Source of the DNA: Gnetum montanum
Taxonomy: Eukaryota > Streptophyta > Gnetopsida > Gnetales > Gnetaceae
DNA: 64,000 nucleotides
Direction of reading: 5' to 3'
Assembly (NCBI GenBank): GCA_015680685.1
Contig: MNCI01016011.1
Location: 4,923 to 68,922 of the forward strand
Notes under the pieces: generated by a model
Database searches by the model: none
The model's input: the letters and a program-made list of their open reading frames with translations, nothing else
What the model was told of the DNA's origin: nothing
Made by a program: the position numbers and the translations under genes
Part shown: positions 11,863 to 23,275 of the stretch, piece after piece
Numbering within the stretch: position 1 is the first letter of the stretch
Layout: each line of letters opens with the position of its first letter

Positions 11863-13864
11863 TACCCCCATGACTAAATGAAAACTCATCCTTGAGTATA
11901 GAAGAAGAGGAATAAGTCCCTTACAAAATATATTAGAAGGTATGGAATGTTTGATTGACATGTAGAGTGACGTAGAAGAAATAGACAAATACAAAAGTGC
12001 TCGAGCATACATCATTACAATTGTGTATAAAATTGGGTATGCATGACAACAAGAAAGAACACCCTCGGATCCAATGGACATCTAACCCCTCTTGGCAACA
12101 AAAGAGTGAGGGAGAGATAGAAGAGATCTAGCAGTCATGAACAATCTCTCGTGAGTGATATTGTTGCATCATCCTTGATGAAGATAGTCCCACTTCCAGT
12201 CCATGCTCTCCACTGTAATCACAACAAAATCAAGGATTGATATATAAAGTGTAACACATAGCAGTTGAATACCTTATCTCGTTAATGATTTTATCTAGCT
12301 AAGTTGTGATTATGGTAGATTGGTTGCATGATAATGTTAGTGGAAAGACTGACAAATAGGTGAAGTAAGAGAAGCAGTGCATAAAATTTAAGAAAAGCTA
12401 AACACAAGGAATACTAAAAAGAGGGTCTGGAAATTCACAACAATAAAAAGAAAGTATTCACTAAAAATAGTTGTGAAGGTGCACACAATTGGATGGCATT
12501 AATGGGATAAATAAATAAAATGAATTCAATTATAAAAAATGTCTAAGGTTAAAGAAATTAACTTAACCAAACCAAAAGATATGCAAGTGGGTCCTTCTCA
12601 AAGTAGGCACAGGCGTCTTATGCCCTTGCATAACTTCAAACCAAGGAGTTTGTGGGCATTGTGGATGATTAATGGTTATGGAAGGTTAAGTACAAAACCC
12701 TAGAAGTAACTGACTAAGAATCCCGGCACATTAAACTAGAACATTGAATCAAAACATGAAACTGATAGTGAGGTGAGGCATGAAAAGCATAGATGGATGA
12801 GAGAGAGAATGGAATGAAGTTCCTAATTATGGTCACATGAAGTCCCTTGTGGAGTTTGTCATTAAATGACTTGGTAGGATCCATCCTTAGTCCAAACCAA
12901 AACCAACCACTTTCAATGACTTCGCATTGACATTCTAATACTAGTCCATCTCTTGAGACATAAGAATTCTCCCACAAAACAACCACCATTCCAAATTAGA
13001 GAAGAAGTAGGAAGTGAGTAAGGGCCTTAGTTATAAGAGACAAGACAAGTTCCATAACCAGTGTTTGTAGCCCTTTTATTTTGTCTAAGGGGTGTGCTTT
13101 GAATTTTTATATTATTTATTATTATTATTATTATTATTTAATTGGGAACCACACCATGCAAAGACCCATGTGTTTTTGCATGTATTTTGCCCAAGGGGTA
13201 TGCTTTGAATCCTCATCTTTTTTTTTGAATCAAAGATAAGGACCACACCATGCAAGGACTTATTCAACTTCCTATTATGGAATGACACATAATAGTGAGA
13301 AGTTCACGAAAATACCCTTGCACATAGGAAAACAGAAAAGCATGAAGAACATTGTATCCTTTAAAGCCACACCTTGTCTGAACCTTTGATTCCTTTCCAA
13401 TTTCAGAAACTACACAAGTCATAAATTTATTAAAGTTGTATTAATGAAAAATGAACTGCATGTTTCTAGAACAAGGAAAACCCTATAGTGTGTGAATGGG
13501 TGGATGATGTGGACTCACTGCGTATTACATGAAAAGAAACCATGTCCTAGTTGTTAGTAATGACATTCAAAGTTCGAAGCCAAACATCAACAATCAAATG
13601 ACAAATGATACATACCATCAGCAAGTAGCACATTACCATTGTACTTGGCACCTTATTAGCAAAAAGAGTAGAGAATTACATCAAACATAAGAAAATATAA
13701 AAGAAAGTAAAAGATTATTCAAGAAATATTAAATATACTAACGATGGTGTAAAACAAAAACTTAGAAAGATCAATAACCTAAAAAATAAAAAGATGTAAA
13801 ATAAAGAATATGAAAAACAAAAAGTTGTGAAACCAAAAATGTGTAAAAAAAAAAGTTAAAAGAC
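11863..13864 (-). other. 3' non-coding region of the Athila-like element
   Basis: Between the polypurine tract and the integrase end I see no recognisable domain. The minus-strand open frame 12714-12989 (91 codons) is unassigned. It lies in the position where Athila elements carry an env-like gene, but shows no signal peptide or membrane pattern that I could support. A diverged tandem duplication and an ATT run occur near 13082-13265. Confidence 0.4.
13082..13265. repeat. Diverged tandem duplication with ATT run
   Basis: Two units of about 110 bases share AAGGGGTGTGCTTTGAAT / AAGGGGTATGCTTTGAAT at their starts (near 13086 and 13194) and ACCACACCATGCAA at their ends (near 13149 and 13241). 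The first unit has an expanded ATT microsatellite (about 13107-13138) in place of the T-rich stretch of the second. Confidence 0.7.
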
Positions 13865-14712
13865 TAAGGAGCTACTTAAAGTCTTAGTATGGATGGCCAT
13901 CTCCACCATGACTAAGTTGGAAGGAGGAGATTTGAAAGATTGAAAGTGGTTGTCCTTCTGGCGAGGTGTCTATTGAGATGGTTCACTTGGGCTCATGGAA
14001 AGGTTTTAGTTGTTGGATGCTAACTAATTACTTCTTGTTTAGGCTATCAGGTTTATATAAAATCATGGCCCCAGATGGAAAAGTCTCTTTAATAATGTAA
14101 GGTCCTTCCCATAATATTTGAAACTTGGTTCGTTGAGGTACGTGTCTCCTGGTTGAAACTTGACTTTTTATATTTTGAGGTTATGCGATTTCTTGTTGAA
14201 TGCCTTATGCATTTCTTTGGATGATAGGGTCATTAATAGATTTTTATCTAGCAAGTTGAGGTTCATTAATTTTTCCTTTTGTGCTAAACTTAGATTCATG
14301 TAAAGATCACAGGTTGTAGAGAGTGTATGCAGCTCAGATTGAATGGCAGTGTTGGTAATTTTTTGTACATAAGCTCATACAGAGAATAACCTATGGGAAG
14401 CTTCCATGTGGAGCAATAGGCCCAAAGGACATTGTTTAATTTGGCGCTCCAATCCCTTCAGTACTTGTTAATATTACATGTTAGAATTTTTGTAATCTCT
14501 TAATTAGTGACTTTAGCTTGACCATTGGCTTGAGGGTAATAAGGTGTTGTGAGTTTGTGCTCAACTCCCAAGCATTGCATAAGTTTTCAAAAAGTGGCAC
14601 CTATGAAATAAGTTCCATTGTTAGAAATTAATGCATGAGGCATACCAAACCTGATGAGACATGAATTGCTCATAGTGCTGGCAGCTGCATTAAGGCACCC
14701 ACGATAAGGCAC

Positions 14713-14813
14713 CCACGTTGTATCATGGGTCGCGATGTATCATGGGCCGCGATATTGCGTATGCAATGTATCAGGGGCCGCGATATCGCAGTCAGCTGCA
14801 ATTTCTATAAATA
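14713..14813 (+). promoter_or_regulatory. LTR promoter: GATATC-type array plus TATAAATA
   Basis: Repeated units of the form GTATCATGGG(C/T)CGCGAT end in GCGATATCGCA just before the TATA box at 14806-14813. Transcription of LTR elements normally starts some 25-35 bases beyond TATA, here within the GAGG-rich stretch. The array is the likely upstream control region; its function is inferred from position only. Confidence 0.55.
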
Positions 14814-15210
14814 AGAGGAGGCTCTCCCTCATTTCCATCCCAGTTTTAGTATAGCGAAGCTCTGGCAGTTTGATCCCTCCAGAGTTAGAATTTTCCCGTG
14901 TCTGCCCGCAGTGTGGTGAATGTGATTGTACGGTGTCTTTATTCGAGTGTGCTGTACTTGGACACGCACATGAACAGCAATAAAGATCGAGATTACTTCA
15001 TCATTGCAGCATTCACTTAGTTTATTTATTGTTATTTATTTCATGTTATTTATTGCTTTCATAGCGCGGTGTGAGTACAACTTATCTACGAGCATCTACG
15101 GGTGTGTATGTCTAGTTAAGGAATCGGTTACTCATCGCAATTAGTCTCTCATCCTTAAACTCCTAGAAGCGGAACGAGTACAACTTGATTATGAGCATTT
15201 AAGTGTGACT

Positions 15211-15332
15211 GCTTGGTAGCCCAGTGGTGTAGCTAGGGGGATCTACGCTTGGTAACCCAGTGGCGTATTTGGGGTCTACGCTTGGTAATCCCAGTGGCGT
15301 ACCTAGGCCTATGCTTGGTAGTCCCAGTGGTA
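15211..15332 (+). repeat. Four tandem units in the LTR R-U5 region
   Basis: The core GCTTGGTA(G/A)(T)CCCAGTGG begins at 15211, 15247, 15280 and 15313. Sister LTRs (for example near 31116-31165) have only about two diverged units, so the array has expanded in this copy. Confidence 0.8.
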
Positions 15333-16150
15333 GTCGTGCACGAAGTCCAAGATGTGTACGGTTGATCAAGGAATCGGTTGCTCGTCGTACTTAGGCTAGA
15401 TTAGATTTTCTTACCCTTTTTCCTCTTAGCTTAGCTTAGTTAGTATTATTTTCCACTGCCTTTAGGAGTAGCATTAGATTAGGAACACATCATACACCTC
15501 ATCTAGACTAAACCATATGTGACATATGCAAAACTAGTCTAGATGGGAAGACAGCAAACTGTGACCTAAGGCTAACTATCTAGGTGCCACAACTAGTCCA
15601 TCTGCGGAGTTCGACCGGATCATGCGTGCAACGCTCGTTTCGTATGGTTGAGTGTAGGGGTACCTCGCCACTCATCAAAACCTATTTATGATATTCTTTT
15701 GTACAAATTGAGTAGCAGTAGTGGATGTATAGTCGGTGATAGTTACTATTTTTACCCACTTAGTGCAATAGTCAACCGTAACTATTATATACGCCTTTCC
15801 ATTTGACATAGGTGTGATGTGACCCATAAGGTCAATGCTCCAAATATTGAATGGCTTGAGAGGTTGAATCCATTGTTGTGGCTCCTTCATTAGAGCTGTC
15901 ATTCCACCATCTCTTTGACAATGATCACAAGCATAGAGAAATTGGTGTGCATCCTTAAATATTGTTGGCCAATAATATCCTACCATGAGGATTTTTATGG
16001 CTGTGCATCTCCAAACATAATGGACCCCACAAGGGCCTTCATGAGCATCCTAGATAACACGTAGTTGATCCATGTTAGGGACACACTAGTGTACCAGGCC
16101 ATTGGAACATACTTGTAAAGGTTCCCATTGATTTCCATGAAATGCTTAAC

Positions 16151-16870
16151 CTAGTGAAGAAATTGTTGTTTCTTTTGGATGTCCAGCCCTTGTGGTAGTT
16201 CTTGCTTGAGTAGATAAGTAAGAATGGTGTCATACCATCTTGGTTCATTGGGAATTTGTGCATTAATAGCACCTGAAAAGAGAGATTCATGAAGAAATTG
16301 ATCAAATAAGGGGCTCTCTTTCTTCTTGTTGTCCCATCTTAGCCATGATAGGTCATTGACGACCACATTTTCCACACCCTTTCGATCTACCATTGTGAGA
16401 TTGAACTCTTGCAAAATTATGAGCCACCATATGACATAGGGCCTCATTGTTGGTTTATTCATTAAAAATTGGATGGCACTATGATATGTGTGGACGAACA
16501 CTTTATAACCAAGCACATAGTGCATGAACTAAGGCAAAAACCATCACTATCAATTCTTTTTCCATAGTGGTGTAGTTTAGCTATGCACCTATGATACTTT
16601 GGCTTGCACAATGAATGTAATATGGAAGTTTTTGATCATCCATCTACATAAGCATTACCCCCAAAGCATAATTTGATGCATCGGTCATTACATGAAATGG
16701 CCTAAACCAATCAGGTGCTTGTAAAATTGGGGTCTCAACAAGCTTCTACTTCAGTTGTTGAAATACTATTTCACATGCAAGGATCTAGACAAATGGTGCA
16801 TATTTCTTTGTTAATTCAACCAATGGCTTGGAAATTTTGAAAAAGTTCTCAATGAAGTGCCAGTAGTAGC
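16151..16870 (-). pseudogene. RT thumb and RNase H of the Athila-like element
   Basis: Just left of the nested LTR the minus strand reads YYWHFIENFSKISKPLVEL, the conserved end of gypsy RT. The RNase H domain follows, with HVMTDASNYALGVML (first catalytic D retained) near 16690-16650. Then the open piece 16525-16151 carries VDRKGVENVVVNDLSWL, the domain's end. The frame is interrupted by stops between these blocks. The start of the domain joins in frame to the RT part at 18106 and above once the 16871-18105 insertion is disregarded. Confidence 0.65.
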
Positions 16871-17458
16871 TGTACCGTCCGAAATCATCGATCTCCGGCT
16901 GGAAGGAAACAAAGATCGGGGGATCACCAGACATGCACAGATGACCCTACCTTCGCCAGAGGGTGAGCTGGAATGAACGAAGGTAGAGTACCTTGAGTGG
17001 TCCGCACGTGGATCAGGCAAGGATTTCCCCAAATGTACACCGAGGTGCTATACGCTGGGTTATACGTGAACGGCGTAACAGGCATAAAACAAAGCATAAA
17101 CAACGTAACTAATGCGAACGGAGCGTAAATGTAAAAGAGCGTAAATAGAATACATGCAACAATTAATGTAAACTATAACAGATTTTAGGAAGAAAATGTA
17201 ACAATGGTATTTCAAAATGAGAGTTACAATGCACCGGTCTAATGCAGTTGTGGCTTTGACACAAGGTGGACAAAAAGCCCCGGTGGATGCAGGGATGACT
17301 GTGGGCTGGTTCACATTGTAGGCACAGCGTAGAGGCTATATGCTCAGTGTACAGGGTCGTCCAGCGTATAAGGTTCTCTACTCTGGTTCTTAGCGTCTCT
17401 GCTCTCTAGTTTGCTCTAAACATTTGCCAACCACCCTCTATCTAATGAAAAATTGGGA

Positions 17459-17466
17459 CTTTTATA
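17459..17466 (-). promoter_or_regulatory. TATAAAAG box of the second-family LTR
   Basis: The complement of CTTTTATA. It lies directly downstream, in minus orientation, of the GTATAC array, as a core promoter should. Confidence 0.5.
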
Positions 17467-17539
17467 CAAGTTTTGACGTTAGACTCAGGTTGGGCAACAC
17501 GTGGCGCGTTGATCAGGTGCAAAAGCATAAAATTTATAA

Positions 17540-17960
17540 GTGTACAACATGTTACATCTGCTGGGCATATACGCTGGGCGTATACGCTATATCTGATGGG
17601 CGTAGACTCTGGGCGTATACGCTGGATGTGCTGGGCGTATACACCGAGCGTATACGCTGTGGATGTTAAGTGTATACGCCAGGTGTATACGCTGATGGTT
17701 GCTGGGCGTACCAAGTCTTGCTCTGCAGTGTTATTTCCATGCCGTCTTCAGGGATTGCATGCCAAGCATATACATTAGTCATACAAGCTGAACGTACTTG
17801 TGAGGCGTGTACACTAGTCGTGTACGCTGGGCGTATACGCTGTGAACATCGGGTGTATACGCTGAGAACAACGTATACGCTGTGGATGTGAACTTGAGCA
17901 TATATGTTGGGCATATACACTGAGAATGTAAACTCGGGCGTATACGCTAGGCGTATATGC
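17540..17960 (-). repeat. GTATAC palindrome array (minisatellite)
   Basis: The core GCGTATACGC, a perfect 10-base palindrome, and variants such as GTGTATACGC recur many times, commonly followed by TGGGC or TGTGGATG, with irregular spacing. Related single units are scattered at 17040-17400. Both strands are open in several frames here only because the repeat lacks stops, so these frames are not genes. Confidence 0.85.
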
Positions 17961-18105
17961 TGAGAATGCATACTTAATGAAAATTAAGTATCTTGACCTC
18001 CGAAGTTGCCATGTTTGATACCAGATGTAGCCGTGGTTGTCTGTGGGTCGCAGGGACCTGCTTCTTGTTGGAAAAGTACTAAACTCAAAATTTTGTGGTG
18101 TTTCA

Positions 18106-19335
18106 GTAGCCAGTATGACCAAGGAATGATTGCACTTCTTTAACTATTTCTAGTTGATGGGTTATTCCTTGGATGACCCTTATCTTTTTAGGGTCCATAT
18201 TGATTCTTGCTTTTGAGATATGGTGCCCCAAGACTATGCCTTCTTGGACCATAAGATGGCTTTTTTACCAATTGAGTCAGAGGGTTATTTTGACACATCT
18301 CCTTAACACCTACTCAAGACAGTCCAGAGCTTACTCGAACGTAGCTCAATAGGTAGAAAAGTCATCCATGAAGACTTCTACCCCACTACCAATTTGTTGT
18401 TTGAAAATGCTAAGGAATAATCGTTGAAATGTGGCTAGGGAATTACATAGATCAAATGGCATTTGATGGTAAGCAAAAGTCGCCCTAGGACTTGTGAAAG
18501 TTGTCTTTGCCTGGTCCTCTGCTACAATTTGGATTTGGTTAAAGCCACTATAACCATTCAAAAAGTTGTAGTAGCTATGCCTAGAAATGGTATCCAACAC
18601 TTGATCAACAAAGGGCAACAGAAAATGATCTTTGAAAGTTACCATATTGAGTAGTCGGAAGTCGATGCACACCTACGATTTACCTTCTTTCTTGGGCACG
18701 ATCATGAGTGGACTAACCCACTCACTATCTACAACTGGGTAGATGAATCCCACCTTAAGGAGTTGCTCAATCTCCTCTTTGACAATATACTTTAATTTGG
18801 GATTCAATCGTTGTTGCAGTTGTCATTTCGGCTTAATGACAAGGTCAATGTATATCCGGTGCTGGCATATTCTTGGATCTATTCCTGTGAGCTAAGAATA
18901 TGACTAGGAAAAGGCTATTGACCATTTTTCCACAACATTCATCAACATCTTCTTTTGTCTTGTAGTAAGTTTACCATTAATAATGACTAGCTTTCCATTT
19001 TTTAAGAACACATACTCCATTTCGGTCAGTAGTGTCTTTAATTCAAGGGGTTTTTATTTGAATTTGTTAGGAATCTCCAACTCTTTCCAATTGATATCAT
19101 CATTTATTCCCTCAAAGAGTTGGTGATGAACTTGCTAGAGTTCATCCATACTTGCAACATAATCACATGTTAGACCCTCAGTAGGTTCCATGCATAATGT
19201 ACTACTGCTAGAATCAACTGTTAGCCATTGGATGTCTTCTTGTTTTATGGATGCTACGTACAAACATCTTTGGACTTCAGCTTTCAGTGCACACTACTTG
19301 CATGCAGAGATAGATGTTTGCTTCACTGACCATAG
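18106..19335 (-). pseudogene. Reverse transcriptase of the Athila-like element (N part)
   Basis: The open piece 18672-18346 carries CIDFRLLNMVTFKDHFLLPF, then NGYSGFNQIQI, then MPFDLCNSLATFQR and EVFMDDFS, which are RT motifs 3 to 5 with the catalytic D-D pair present. The linker from protease (19335 to about 18680) includes KYIVKEEIEQLLKVGFIYPV and WVSPLMIVPKKEGK, the usual entry into RT. Stops occur at several points. From 18345 to 18111 the thumb region continues to the nested LTR. Confidence 0.7.
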
Positions 19336-19338
19336 CTT

Positions 19339-19749
19339 CTACACACAATGGCACCCTAAATCACTATATGCAATATATGGAACCATCTTCTTCTCGATCT
19401 TCCCAAATTCATTTTCTTTAGATATATCTAAGGAAAGATCTTTAATGCCCATTTTGGCATCAATAGTGCTTAACCACATCCTTCCCATAATAATTTGGAA
19501 GTCCCCCTTATAGTTGTCCACCTTGATTACTAGGAAGTCGGTAGGATATGACCTCCCACAAACAGTGGCAACAATGTCTTCTACTAGTTCCAATGGAACA
19601 GTGATGAATTGGTTTACCAACTCCAACTTGATGTTACTCTTCTTCAAGAGAGGAAGGTTCCACATAGTGTACATCTCATGTGAGATTAGATTAATACTAG
19701 AACTAGAGTCAAGAAGAGCTTTACAAGGCTCATTCCCAACAATTTGCAA
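19339..19749 (-). pseudogene. Aspartic protease domain of the Athila-like element
   Basis: 136 codons open on the minus strand. Near the N terminus it reads CKALLDSSSSINLIS, the retropepsin active-site loop with the usual D-S/T-G changed to D-S-S. Near residues 95-100 it reads IIMGRMWL, equivalent to the second conserved I-L-G-R-x-W-L loop. Retropepsins cleave the gag-pol polyprotein in the particle. Loss of the active-site glycine suggests this copy is inactive. Confidence 0.7.
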
Positions 19750-19806
19750 ATATACTAAGGGACTTTCAAGATCAACTAACTTCTTGGGAAGGTTACTGGC
19801 TTGAAT

Positions 19807-20800
19807 CTAATCAAATACAACATGGGTCAACATCATGGTATGGATTTGAGAGGGATTTTTGTTTGAAGGGGACTCGAATAAAGGTGAGGTAGAGGAAGGT
19901 GGAGGAGTAGGGCTACCAACCACTGGTGTGTCTGAGGACTTTGGTGGACTGCAAGGTTGGAAGTAGGGTCTTTTCTTTGATGGTGGTTCCATCCCACTTG
20001 GTTGGCTAACCGATTGTAGATTAACTACCCTTGTAACATTTCTTTGTTGTGGTTGGGTAGGTAATTCACTTTGCATGGATGGGGCAGTTGGTAGCTATGT
20101 AGAAGGTGGAGGAGTAGGTGCAACAATAGGAGAAACATGAGGATAGTAGGGGGTGTACCTCCTTACATATGGTAGTTGGTAAACTTCATGAGGGTAGTGC
20201 TGAGGTTGTTAAGTAGCAACATAACTAGAAGAGTCCCGTGGAGATGAAGGTTGGTAAACATAATAACCATAGGGATTTGGTTGTCGATAGGGGTACTACT
20301 ATCTTAGAGGTGCCAACGCCCATGATTGTGGCTGTTGGCACTACTAGTATAATTCATAGGATTATAGTGGAGTTCCACTTGGATAATATTGCTATGGTTG
20401 GTGGAACTGTTGAGAGTTGCCTTGTGGATAAGAAAATTTTTTAGGTATTTGTCTTTGTACAAGTTGTGAATGTAAGACATACACCCCAGATTCCTACAAG
20501 TGTGACATAATTGGATAGCATCCTTTGGGATGTTCATACTACTAGACGTCATACCCACCATCATCATCTGATTCGCTATCTACAACAATCTCTATCGTAG
20601 CCATCTTACCCTTACCCTTGGATATGGCATGTTCAGCTTCCTTACATCTCCAACGCTCATGCTCACCACTTTGTTCCTTGGACTCTTCAACAATTTTTAA
20701 AATAGCTTGAAACTTATTGTTCATGGAGTCCCATAATTGGTCAACCTTAACCATAATTTTGTATTACAATTCTAGAGTGGAAAGGTTTTCTAATTAGCCA
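19807..20800 (-). pseudogene. gag-like region of the Athila-like element (partial)
   Basis: The minus-strand open pieces 20754-20542 (charged, helical, with a WDSMNNKFQAILKIVEES start and an acidic tail DSESDDD), 20567-20304 (with CHTCRNLGC, a possible weakened zinc-binding segment) and 20076-19807 (proline/serine-rich linker) lie in order upstream of the protease. The gag core domain itself is not recognisable, and the 5' end is not defined. Confidence 0.4.
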
Positions 20801-23270
20801 CATCATCTCTTGTTAACTCATCCTCATTGTCACAAAATCAAACCTCCCTTTTTCGAATGGAAGGGTCCTTGTTATATTCCTTTGCACTTTCTCACTTTCT
20901 CAATTCTCCCTCCTCCTTGGCTACCTACTCAATTAACTTTTGGATTTGATGGGTGCTTAACTCTGTTAGTCTCCCTTGACCATAGATGCCAATGGTTAAG
21001 AATTTACATTATCAGGAGAAATTAACGGTGAAAATCTTGAAAGAATAATATAATCAATTCAAGTTTATCCTCTCACTCCATCTAAATCTTCTTATACTTG
21101 GATTTATAAAAGAATCTGAACAACAATTAAAAAGCAAAAACTTTATCGATTATATATTGCAAATTGAAAGATTGAATCTGGTTTTAAATCTGCTGCTAAA
21201 GTTTTCTCTGAAACCCTGCGTCAATCTATCACCTTTTCCAACATAACATATATTATGAAAAACATGGCATAAAAAGTTCCTGAATTCAAAGCATAGGATG
21301 TGCTACGAATCATTCTGAGTGTAATTTCCAAAAATCCCTAGGATTCATTCACAAGACACTGTTAATATTTAAATAAGAGTTTCATGGTGGGGCATTATGT
21401 GACTTCTTCCGGTTCCAACTCAGAGCATTATGTGACTTATTATATTTTTGTTGAAGCTGAAAAATGGCTGATGGCTGAAGTTTGTTATGAATTACCTGTG
21501 GATAGAGGTATTTGTGGTTACCGCATGTCAATCCGTGCAGATACGATCTTTGACAGCAACAATATTTTCTAGCACTATCAGAATCTGGAGGATGTCATAC
21601 TTATACCAGGAGTAGATTATGTGTCCACATGGTTTAGGACAACTGCACGAACGAAACCTTAGAATCTTGGAATTTGTTGTCAGTTTAGTTTTCTTTTCAA
21701 TAAATTGCAAGATGGTGATTATCATTATCATTATCATTGTGAATTTTGTAATCATGGTTTCCATTTCGTGGATAAAGATACTGATTTGGAGGGCTTTGTC
21801 GAATAAAATGACCATGAGGAGGAAGAAGTGACGATGATGATGTTTGTTTCCAGTGAAGATTATGTTATCATTTGCAATGCAAAAGAGTTCAAGCATAAAT
21901 CTGGTGATAATACGATAGACAATGGTAACAAGGATAATGATTTGTATAATAAAAATATAACATTTTAGACAAAATTTGACTGGGTGGTATTTGAATTAAG
22001 CATACAACTTAAGAAGTTTTTGGTGTTTGGGATAAAGTATGCAAAATGTTTTGCTTCCTTTAACATTAGAGTAGAGTTCTCTCGGTACAAAAAGGATAGA
22101 ATTTAGTTTCCAATCCCACACATTTACGCAATGCCTTGGAGGTACCTACTTACCTCTGAAAAGAAGATATTGGGAAAATCTGCTACAAATTATACATCGC
22201 TATAAAAGATTTTGATGTTGTTAAGTTTTACTGATTTAGAAACAACTCTAGCTTATATTGGATATTACCTAAGTAATCTTACTTTCCTATACTTCTCATC
22301 CTTTATAGAAAATCTTTTTTATGACTATAGTCTCAATGCTTGTTAATGTTTGCTTTTATTTGAAATCTTATAGCTTTGTAATCAAGTGAAACCTTTATAG
22401 TAAAAGGATAGGAACAACTATAGAGATAGTGCTTGGTATATCGAAAGGTAACTAAGCATTCATTATATTTCTATTTTACATATTTATTTTGAAATGATTC
22501 AATGCTTAGTATCTTTCTATTTTAGTTTTGTTTAATTGATTAAGAGTATTTATGGTGTAAATCTTGAAATTACAAATTTAGTTTCCAAGTTATTACAAAA
22601 TTTGTTTGAATTTTACCTTTATTTTCCTTAAATATTTTGTAAAGGCATTATGAATATGAGCTTTAAAATCATAAAATAGCAAATTATATGGATAATTTGA
22701 AAAATAAGTTGTATTTTTATACCTAATACTCTTATAAAATAATATTTTTTTAATAGTAAGTTAAAAATACATATTTTACATTTTACATGTTACACGCATT
22801 ATATCCATATGTAGGCTCTAAGACATTTTATTTTCAAATCTAATTACAATGAAATAGAAGTCCATAAGTTATTATATATGATATATAGAGGATGTTCACT
22901 TAGGTATTGTCCTACCATGGATTTTTTGTAATACATATCCAAGGAAAAATATCTCATTGAAAGATCTGTCGTATCAAAATTAGGACTATTCTTGGGCTTG
23001 TAGATATGTTGCAAATAATCAATTATTAGGATACTATGTATGGAAAAATTTTCTTAGATATTGTAAATATAAAGGTAAGACAATGGTAAATGGTCTTAAT
23101 TTATAAAATTAAGGCCTTCCAAGTAAGTAAAGGTCAAAACAAAATATGCATTGTTAATATACATTTATAAATATTTCTAAGTATAGAAAATGTCCTAATA
23201 ATACTAATAATGATAAGGTTTACCTATATTAAATTTATTTCTTATATTTTAATAATCATAAAATTACATC
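20801..23270. other. AT-rich stretch, no gene assigned
   Basis: The longest notable frame, 21384-21572 plus (62 codons, containing CYELPVDRGICGY), matches nothing I recognise. A CAT/ATT-type low-complexity run occurs near 21715-21745. From about 22000 to 23270 the sequence is very AT-rich with no open frame. No terminal repeats were identified. Confidence 0.5.
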
Positions 23271-23275
23271 AATGC

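Larger units (their letters stand above)
14652..15677 (+). mobile_element. Solo LTR with AAACC target-site duplication
   Basis: It starts TGATGAGACATG and ends CCACTCATCA. AAACC occurs immediately before (14647-14651) and immediately after it (15678-15682). There is no primer site or internal domain, so it is a solo LTR left by LTR-LTR recombination. Inside are a GATATC-type array (about 14713-14790), TATAAATA at 14806-14813, an AATAAAG signal near 14980, and a four-unit tandem repeat at 15211-15332. It is oriented opposite to the element it interrupts. Confidence 0.9.
13865..16150 (-). pseudogene. Integrase of the Athila-like element, split by a solo LTR
   Basis: The open piece 15675-15986 begins at the zinc-binding region (GYYWPTIFKDA, then CDHCQRDGG) and the first catalytic aspartate (WSIDLMG), continuing to TDYTSTTATQFVQK. 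The frame then meets the inserted solo LTR. Beyond it, 14651 downward continues with the second aspartate region (ISNNGTYF; the D is replaced by N-N in this reading), the PYYPQANGQAK block near 14540, and the C-terminal strand KFQILWEGPY near 14110. The 5-bp duplication AAACC on both sides shows that the LTR entered an already formed integrase gene. Stops are present, so the enzyme is inactive. Confidence 0.7.
16871..18105 (-). mobile_element. Solo LTR of a second family, GTAGC duplication
   Basis: GTAGC lies directly before (16866-16870) and after (18106-18110) this 1235-base block, whose ends are TGTACCGTCC and GTGTTTCA on the plus strand. Read on the minus strand it begins TGAAACACC and ends CGGTACA, the TG...CA form of an LTR. 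In that direction it has a long GTATAC-motif array (about 17960-17540) and then TATAAAAG (complement of 17459-17466), the usual U3 order. No internal domain or second LTR is present. Its termini and sequence are unrelated to the TGATGA...TCATCA family. It interrupts the RT of the Athila-like element within a G-Y-Y-W block. Confidence 0.8.
11027..20800 (-). mobile_element. Athila-like Ty3/gypsy element with nested solo LTRs
   Basis: On the minus strand the order is gag-like segment (20754 down to 19807), protease (19749-19339), linker, RT (about 18800-18106), RNase H (16870-16151), integrase (16150-15678 and 14651-13870), a 2-kb 3' region, polypurine tract and LTR (11862-11027). RT wording (CIDFRLLN, KDHFLLPFVDQ, EVFMDDFS) is close to Athila-lineage polymerases. 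Two TSD-flanked insertions, at 14652-15677 and 16871-18105, split integrase and RT. Conceptual removal of each restores collinear reading. The 5' LTR and primer site are not found near 20800-21000, so the 5' end is truncated or diverged. That the LTR at 11027 belongs to this element is inferred from order and orientation. Confidence 0.65.

Noticed and set aside
12714-12989. Env-like gene of the Athila-like element
   Set aside because: 91 codons with no signal peptide, membrane segment or cysteine pattern; position alone is not enough.
17540-17960. CRISPR-like array
   Set aside because: Spacing is irregular, units are diverged palindromes without unique spacers, and the context is a plant LTR.
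18013-18023. tRNA-Met primer-like site (GTTTGATACCA, minus TGGTATCAAAC) inside 16871-18105
   Set aside because: It would imply an LTR of about 80 bases, but the far end of the block has no matching copy. The TATA-and-array layout of the whole block fits a single LTR better.
17424-18122. Six overlapping 70-100 codon frames on both strands
   Set aside because: They translate the GTATAC minisatellite, which lacks stop codons; no domain, and open in several frames at once.
21384-21572. Possible small host gene
   Set aside because: 62 codons without homology cues, splice pattern or neighbouring exons.
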